From: Frateuria defendens
GTDB lineage: Bacteria; Pseudomonadota; Gammaproteobacteria; Xanthomonadales; Rhodanobacteraceae
Assembly (NCBI RefSeq): GCF_001182895.1
Contig: NZ_LFQR01000100.1
Span: 1 to 42,758 of the forward strand
Direction: 5' to 3'
Length of the DNA: 42,758 nt
Part shown: positions 38,607 to 42,758 of the stretch, piece after piece
Position numbering within the stretch: position 1 is the stretch's first letter
How the letters are laid out: each line of letters starts with the position of its first letter
The notes under the pieces: generated by a model
Told to the model about the DNA's origin: nothing
Seen by the model: the letters and a program-made list of their open reading frames with translations, nothing else
Databases searched by the model: none
Position numbers and translations under genes: made by a program

Positions 38607-39407
38607 ATGACCCCATACACACTGCCGGCGCCGCCCCTTCCGGAGGGGGCGCAGCGCTGGGCCCTTTACCTCGACGTCGACGGCTGCCTGCTCGACTTCG
38701 CCGACGACCCTGCGGCGGTAGTGGTCACCCCCGCCCTGCACCGCCTGCTCGAGGCCCTGCACGAAGCCCAGGACGGCGCGCTTGCCCTGGTCAGCGGGCG
38801 CAGCCTCGATGACCTGGAGCGGCTGTTCGGTGCGCCGCCGTGGGCGATGGCAGGCCTGCACGGCCTGGAGCTGCGCGATGCCGACGGCCAGCGCAGCACC
38901 GCCGCCATCGACCTGGCGGACGAGGCGCGCATGCGGCACGAAGTGTTTGCATTGGCCCGGCGCCTCGACGCCGTGCAGCTGGAAGACAAGCGCCACGCCG
39001 TCGCCCTGCATTGCCGCCGCGCGCCGTCGCTGCTGCCGGTCCTGCGCGAGGCCGCCCGCGCGCTGGCCGAGCGCCTGCCCGGCTACGCCCTGCAGGAGGG
39101 CGACTACGTGATGGAGTTCAAGCCCGCCGGCATCGACAAGGGCGTAGCCCTGGCCGAACTCTCGCTGATGGCGCCGTTCGCCGGCCGCATGCCGGTCTAC
39201 CTCGGCGACGACCTTACCGACGAATACGCCTTCGACGCCGCCAACCGCGCGCAAGGCTTGAGCGTGCGCGTGGGTTGGCGCGAGCCCACCCGCGCACGCT
39301 TCACGCTGCCTAGCCCCGCCGCCGTGCAGGCTTGGCTGGGCAGCGTACTCGACAGTCTGCAACGAGGAGCCACGTCCCATGCCAGATCCCACGGAGGCCT
39401 TCCGTAA
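38607..39407 (+). CDS. otsB: Trehalose-6-phosphate phosphatase
   Basis: This 266-residue HAD-superfamily phosphatase makes trehalose from trehalose 6-phosphate. Motif I is YLDVDGCLLDF with nucleophile Asp23 and acid Asp25; Cys replaces the usual Thr after DxDG. Motif II is LVSGRS, motif III lysine is in FKPAGIDKG, and motif IV is LGDDLTDEYAF. The cap domain lies between about 115 and 195. AAGGT precedes the ATG at 38607; a GTG at 38580 would add an unconserved leader. It overlaps the GH15 gene by 29 bases and is divergent from ohrR. Confidence 0.94.
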   Translation: MTPYTLPAPPLPEGAQRWALYLDVDGCLLDFADDPAAVVVTPALHRLLEALHEAQDGALALVSGRSLDDLERLFGAPPWAMAGLHGLELRDADGQRSTAAIDLADEARMRHEVFALARRLDAVQLEDKRHAVALHCRRAPSLLPVLREAARALAERLPGYALQEGDYVMEFKPAGIDKGVALAELSLMAPFAGRMPVYLGDDLTDEYAFDAANRAQGLSVRVGWREPTRARFTLPSPAAVQAWLGSVLDSLQRGATSHARSHGGLP

Positions 39408-41184
39408 CGCCAGCCTCGAACTCGGCGTGATCGGCAACGGCAGCATCGCCGCCCTGCTCGACCGGCAGGCGCGCATCGTGTGGTGCTGCCTGCCGCGCTT
39501 CGACGCCGACGCCAGCTTCTGCGCGCTGCTCTCGCCGCGCATCGAGGGCGGCGACTGGACCATCGAGCTGCTCGACTTCGAGCGCGCCGAGCAGGACTAC
39601 GCCCCCAACACCGCCGTGCTGGTCACCCGGCTCTACGACCGCCATGGCGGCGGCATCGAGATCACCGACTTCGCTCCGCGCTACCGTGCGCTCGGCCGCT
39701 TCTACTGCCCGGTGATGCTGGTGCGCCAGGTGTGCCCGATCGCCGGCGACCCGCGCATCCGCGTGCTGATGCGACCGCTGTGCGAATACGGCGCCCGCAC
39801 GCCGCAGACCACCTCCGGCAGCAACCACATCCGCTTCCTGCTCGACGGCGTGGCGCAGCGGCTCACCAGCGACGTCGCGGTGCCGATGATCGAGCGCTCG
39901 CTGCCGTTCCGGCTGGACCGCCCGGTGCACTTCGTGTTCGGCCCCGACGAGACGCTGAGCGAGAACCCCTCCACCTTCGCCCGCCGCATGCTCGAGCAGA
40001 CGCTGGGCTACTGGCGCGAGTGGGTGCGCAACCTGTCCATCCCCTACGAGTGGCAGAACGCGGTGATCCGCGCGGCGATCACGCTCAAGCTTTGCCAGTA
40101 CGAGGCCACCGGCGCCATCGTGGCCGCGCTCACCACCTCCATCCCCGAGGCGGCGAACACCAGCCGCAATTGGGACTACCGCTTCTGCTGGCTGCGCGAC
40201 TCCGCCTTCACCGTGCGCGCGCTCAACCGCCTCGGCGCCACGCGCAGCATGGAGGAATACATCCGCTACGTGTTCAACCTCGCCGCCGCCAACGGCGAGG
40301 AAGAGATCGGCCCGGTGTTCGGCATCACCTTCGAGCGCGAGATCGAGGAGCGCGTGGTGAGCGGCCTGGACGGCTACCGCGGCATGGGCCCGGTGCGGGT
40401 CGGCAACGACGCCTGGCGGCAGCGCCAGAACGACGCCTACGGCTCGGTGGTGCTGGCCTCGGCGCAGTTGTTCTTCGACCAGCGGCTAGAGCGCCGCGGC
40501 GACGAGACCACCTTCCACCGCCTGGAACGCATGGGCCGCATCGCCCTGCGCGTGGCCGAGGAACCCGACGCCGGGCTGTGGGAGTTTCGCGGCCGCGCCT
40601 CGGTGCACACCTACTCCGCCGCGATGTGCTGGGCCGCCTGCGAGCGGCTGGCCCACATCGCCACCGAGCTCGGCCTGGTCGAGCGCGCCCGGCAGTGGCA
40701 CGACGAGGCGGTGGCGCTGCACGCGCGCATCGAGGCGCGCACCTGGAACGAGCGGCTCGGCCATTTCGTGGACGCCTACGACGGCGAGCACCTGGACGCG
40801 AGCCTGCTGCTGCTCGCCGACGTCGGCTTCGTCAGCGCGGACGACCCGCGCTTCGTCGCCACCGTGGACGCCATCGGCGTGGCGCTCAAGCGCGGCGACT
40901 ACCTGTTCCGCTACATCGCGCCGGACGACTTCGGCACGCCGGAGACCAGCTTCAACATCTGCACCTTCTGGTACATCGAGGCGCTCTCGGCGATCGGCCG
41001 CAAGGAGGAGGCGCGCGCGATGTTCGAGCACATGCTGGCGCAGCGCAATCCGCTCGGCCTGTTCTCCGAGGACATCGCGCCGGCCGGCGGCGAGCACTGG
41101 GGCAACTTCCCGCAGACCTATTCGCTGGTGGGTCTGATCCAGGCCGCGATGCGGCTGTCGCGACGCTGGGAGGACGCGCTCTGA
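39379..41184 (+). CDS. GH15 family glycoside hydrolase (glucoamylase or trehalase)
   Basis: This 601-residue cytoplasmic protein of glycoside hydrolase family 15 has an N-terminal beta-sandwich (about 1-230) and an (alpha/alpha)6 barrel (about 235-600). The substrate pocket motif NWDYRFCWLRDSAF lies near 269-282. The general acid is the Glu in GLWEFRG, and the second catalytic Glu is in GLFSEDIAP. No signal peptide is seen. GH15 contains glucoamylases, glucodextranases and bacterial trehalases of the mycobacterial type; its position between otsB and otsA favours a trehalose-related substrate, but this is inference. GAGGAG lies 10 bases before the ATG, inside the end of otsB. Confidence 0.92.
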   Translation: MPDPTEAFRNASLELGVIGNGSIAALLDRQARIVWCCLPRFDADASFCALLSPRIEGGDWTIELLDFERAEQDYAPNTAVLVTRLYDRHGGGIEITDFAPRYRALGRFYCPVMLVRQVCPIAGDPRIRVLMRPLCEYGARTPQTTSGSNHIRFLLDGVAQRLTSDVAVPMIERSLPFRLDRPVHFVFGPDETLSENPSTFARRMLEQTLGYWREWVRNLSIPYEWQNAVIRAAITLKLCQYEATGAIVAALTTSIPEAANTSRNWDYRFCWLRDSAFTVRALNRLGATRSMEEYIRYVFNLAAANGEEEIGPVFGITFEREIEERVVSGLDGYRGMGPVRVGNDAWRQRQNDAYGSVVLASAQLFFDQRLERRGDETTFHRLERMGRIALRVAEEPDAGLWEFRGRASVHTYSAAMCWAACERLAHIATELGLVERARQWHDEAVALHARIEARTWNERLGHFVDAYDGEHLDASLLLLADVGFVSADDPRFVATVDAIGVALKRGDYLFRYIAPDDFGTPETSFNICTFWYIEALSAIGRKEEARAMFEHMLAQRNPLGLFSEDIAPAGGEHWGNFPQTYSLVGLIQAAMRLSRRWEDAL

Positions 41185-41218
41185 TGGCGGCGACCGGACC
41201 GGCCCGGGAGGTGTCCGC

Positions 41219-42586
41219 ATGGGCCGCCTGATCGTCGTCTCCAACCGCGTGGCGATGCCGGACCAGACCTTCACCGGCGGCCTCGCCTCGGCCATGGACG
41301 CGGCGCTGCACGAACGCGGCGGCCTATGGTTCGGCTGGAGCGGCAAGATCTCCGGCCACCACGCGCGGCACCGCCAGCGCCAGGACGGCATCGACTACGT
41401 CACCGTCGACCTCGCGCGCACCGACTACGAGAACTACTACGCAGGCTTCGCCAACCGCACGCTGTGGCCGCTGCTGCACTTCCGCCTCGGCCTGATCGAC
41501 TACCAGCGCGAGCACCTGGACGGCTACCTGCGCGTCAATGCGCTGTTCGCCAGCCACATCGCCGAGCTGCTGGAGCCGGACGACACCGTGTGGGTGCACG
41601 ACTACCACCTGATCCCGCTGGGCGCGATGCTGCGCGAGCGCCGCGTGGGCAACCGCATCGGCTTCTTCCTGCACACCCCGCTGCCGCCCGCCGCGGCCCT
41701 GATCGCGCTGCCGCGCCACCGCGAGCTGTTCGAGGCGCTGGCCCAGTACGACCTGGTGGGCGTACACACCGAGCGCGACCGGCGCGCGCTGGAGGACTAC
41801 TTCATCAACGAGGTGGGCGCCGTGGCCGAGCCGGGCGGCGTGCTGCGCCTGCCTGACGGGCGCCGCTTCCGCGCCGGCGTGTTCCCGATCAGCATCGACA
41901 CCGCCGAGGTGGTGCGCGCCGCGCGCTGCGCGGAGCAGCTCGACGAGATCGTGCAGCTGCGCCACAGCCTGGACCACCGCGCGCTGATCATCGGCGTGGA
42001 CCGGCTCGACTACTCCAAGGGCCTGCGCCAACGCTTCGAGGCCTACGGCCACCTGCTGGACACCAGGCCCGCCCTGCACCGCAAGGTCAGCCTGCTGCAG
42101 ATCGCCCCGCCCAGCCGCAGCGCGGTGCCCGAATACCGCCAGATCCGCCGCGAGCTGGAGCGCACCGCCGGCCACCTCAACGGCCTGTACGCGGCGCCGG
42201 ACTGGGTGCCCATCCGCTACGTCAACCAGTCCTACCCGCACGCCGTGCTCACCGGCTTCTACCGCGTGGCGCGGGTGGGCCTGGTGACGCCGCTGCGCGA
42301 CGGCATGAACCTGGTGGCGAAGGAGTACGTGGCCTCGCAGGACCCGGACGACCCCGGCGTGCTGGTGCTCTCGCGCTTCGCCGGCGCCGCGCAGGAACTC
42401 ACCGAGGCGCTGCTGGTGAACCCCGCCGACACCGCCGAGGTCGCCGATGCCCTGGCCCGCGCGCTCGGCATGTCGCTGCGCGAACGGTGCGAGCGTTGGC
42501 GGGCGATGATGGACGTGCTGGAGCGCCACGACATCACGGCGTGGCGCAATGCCTTCCTCGGCGAGCTGAGACAGCCTCCGCCCTGA
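41219..42586 (+). CDS. otsA: Trehalose-6-phosphate synthase
   Basis: This 455-residue GT20 enzyme joins glucose from UDP-glucose to glucose 6-phosphate. The N-terminus RLIVVSNRVAMPD carries Arg10, and the TGG loop is at about 19-21, followed by GGLWFGWSG (34-42). VHDYHLIPLG, FFLHTPLPP and VDRLDYSKGL are the typical acceptor and donor site stretches. PLRDGMNLVAKEY binds the nucleotide sugar. GGGAGGT ends seven bases before the ATG. It is 34 bases after the GH15 gene, so otsB-GH15-otsA form one operon for trehalose turnover. Confidence 0.96.
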   Translation: MGRLIVVSNRVAMPDQTFTGGLASAMDAALHERGGLWFGWSGKISGHHARHRQRQDGIDYVTVDLARTDYENYYAGFANRTLWPLLHFRLGLIDYQREHLDGYLRVNALFASHIAELLEPDDTVWVHDYHLIPLGAMLRERRVGNRIGFFLHTPLPPAAALIALPRHRELFEALAQYDLVGVHTERDRRALEDYFINEVGAVAEPGGVLRLPDGRRFRAGVFPISIDTAEVVRAARCAEQLDEIVQLRHSLDHRALIIGVDRLDYSKGLRQRFEAYGHLLDTRPALHRKVSLLQIAPPSRSAVPEYRQIRRELERTAGHLNGLYAAPDWVPIRYVNQSYPHAVLTGFYRVARVGLVTPLRDGMNLVAKEYVASQDPDDPGVLVLSRFAGAAQELTEALLVNPADTAEVADALARALGMSLRERCERWRAMMDVLERHDITAWRNAFLGELRQPPP

Positions 42587-42720
42587 GGGCTTGTCGGCGA
42601 TCTTTGTTGGCGGCGGGATGGGGCCCTTGCGGCGTGTCTTGCGGTGGGCATGGATGCGAGGGAGTGCGGCGACTCCGCTCCGCGCACGTCCGGTTTTTTG
42701 AAGCGAAACGGTGGCGTGAT

Positions 42721-42758
42721 CTGGCCGGCCGTTGGCCGGGGGTTTCGCTCATCTGCCG
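42721..42758. repeat. Inverted copy of the left-edge repeat
   Basis: Its reverse complement matches positions 77-113 nearly base for base: CGGCAGATGAGCGAAACC, then a CCGGCC-type hairpin. The sequence is cut by the window end. The gap 42587-42720 before it shows no gene and no convincing terminator for otsA. Confidence 0.75.

Noticed and set aside
42534-42752. Minus-strand frame beginning MSETPGQRP at the right edge
   Set aside because: It reads out of the dispersed repeat and into the otsA 3' end antisense. The same MSETP opening appears at the left-edge repeat, showing that it comes from the repeat itself.

Overview
The window is a high-GC, densely packed chromosomal segment. The gene content points to a gammaproteobacterium of the Xanthomonadales/Lysobacterales, most likely Rhodanobacteraceae (Rhodanobacter, Dyella, Frateuria or Luteibacter type). 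The grounds are the order ruvC-ruvA-kup-ruvB-ybgC-tolQRAB-pal-cpoB-queE-queC, xerD next to dsbC, a two-cysteine OhrR with ohr, an otsB-GH15-otsA cluster, DUF3011 and FmdB proteins beside aspS, and tandem TonB receptors. The assignment rests on family recognition from memory; no database search was run.

Layout. Positions 1-150 hold intergenic hairpin repeats. From 147 to about 8500 all genes are on the minus strand: an EamA transporter, a family 2 glycosyltransferase, an unrecognised membrane protein, purL, dsbC and xerD. Divergently from xerD, an RDD membrane protein and an intracellular polyhydroxyalkanoate depolymerase (phaZ) read rightward and converge on a threonine aldolase (ltaE). Next come tRNA-Lys(TTT), a small DnaJ-like zinc protein, and a long minus-strand block from 28058 down to 12334: fmdB-type protein, DUF3011 protein, aspS, lipase-like hydrolase, yebC, ruvC, ruvA, kup, ruvB, ybgC, tolQ, tolR, tolA, tolB, pal, cpoB, queE, queC. 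A good sigma-70-like promoter sits at its head.

From 28.2 to 34.4 kb lies the accessory part. It holds two tandem rightward TonB-dependent receptors, the first broken by an internal deletion plus frameshift and the second intact with lower-GC codon use in its middle. They face a convergent PLP aminotransferase of the histidinol-phosphate type that carries a twin-arginine signal, so it should act in the periplasm. This is the least ordinary neighbourhood in the window. After it come clpB (with a heat-shock type promoter), a repeat-rich gap, the peroxide defence pair ohr/ohrR with a shared 26-bp operator-like block, and the rightward trehalose cluster otsB-GH15-otsA. An inverted copy of the left-edge repeat closes the window.

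How the genes work together: the Tol-Pal genes maintain the outer membrane during division, RuvABC and XerD process recombination junctions and chromosome dimers, and QueC/QueE make the 7-deazaguanine precursor of queuosine. Ohr/OhrR, ClpB and trehalose synthesis form a stress-defence cluster at the right end. I found no CRISPR array, prophage, insertion sequence, restriction system or recognisable antiphage system. Nothing here is clearly a new system; the best candidate for something undescribed is the TonB receptor pair with the exported aminotransferase.
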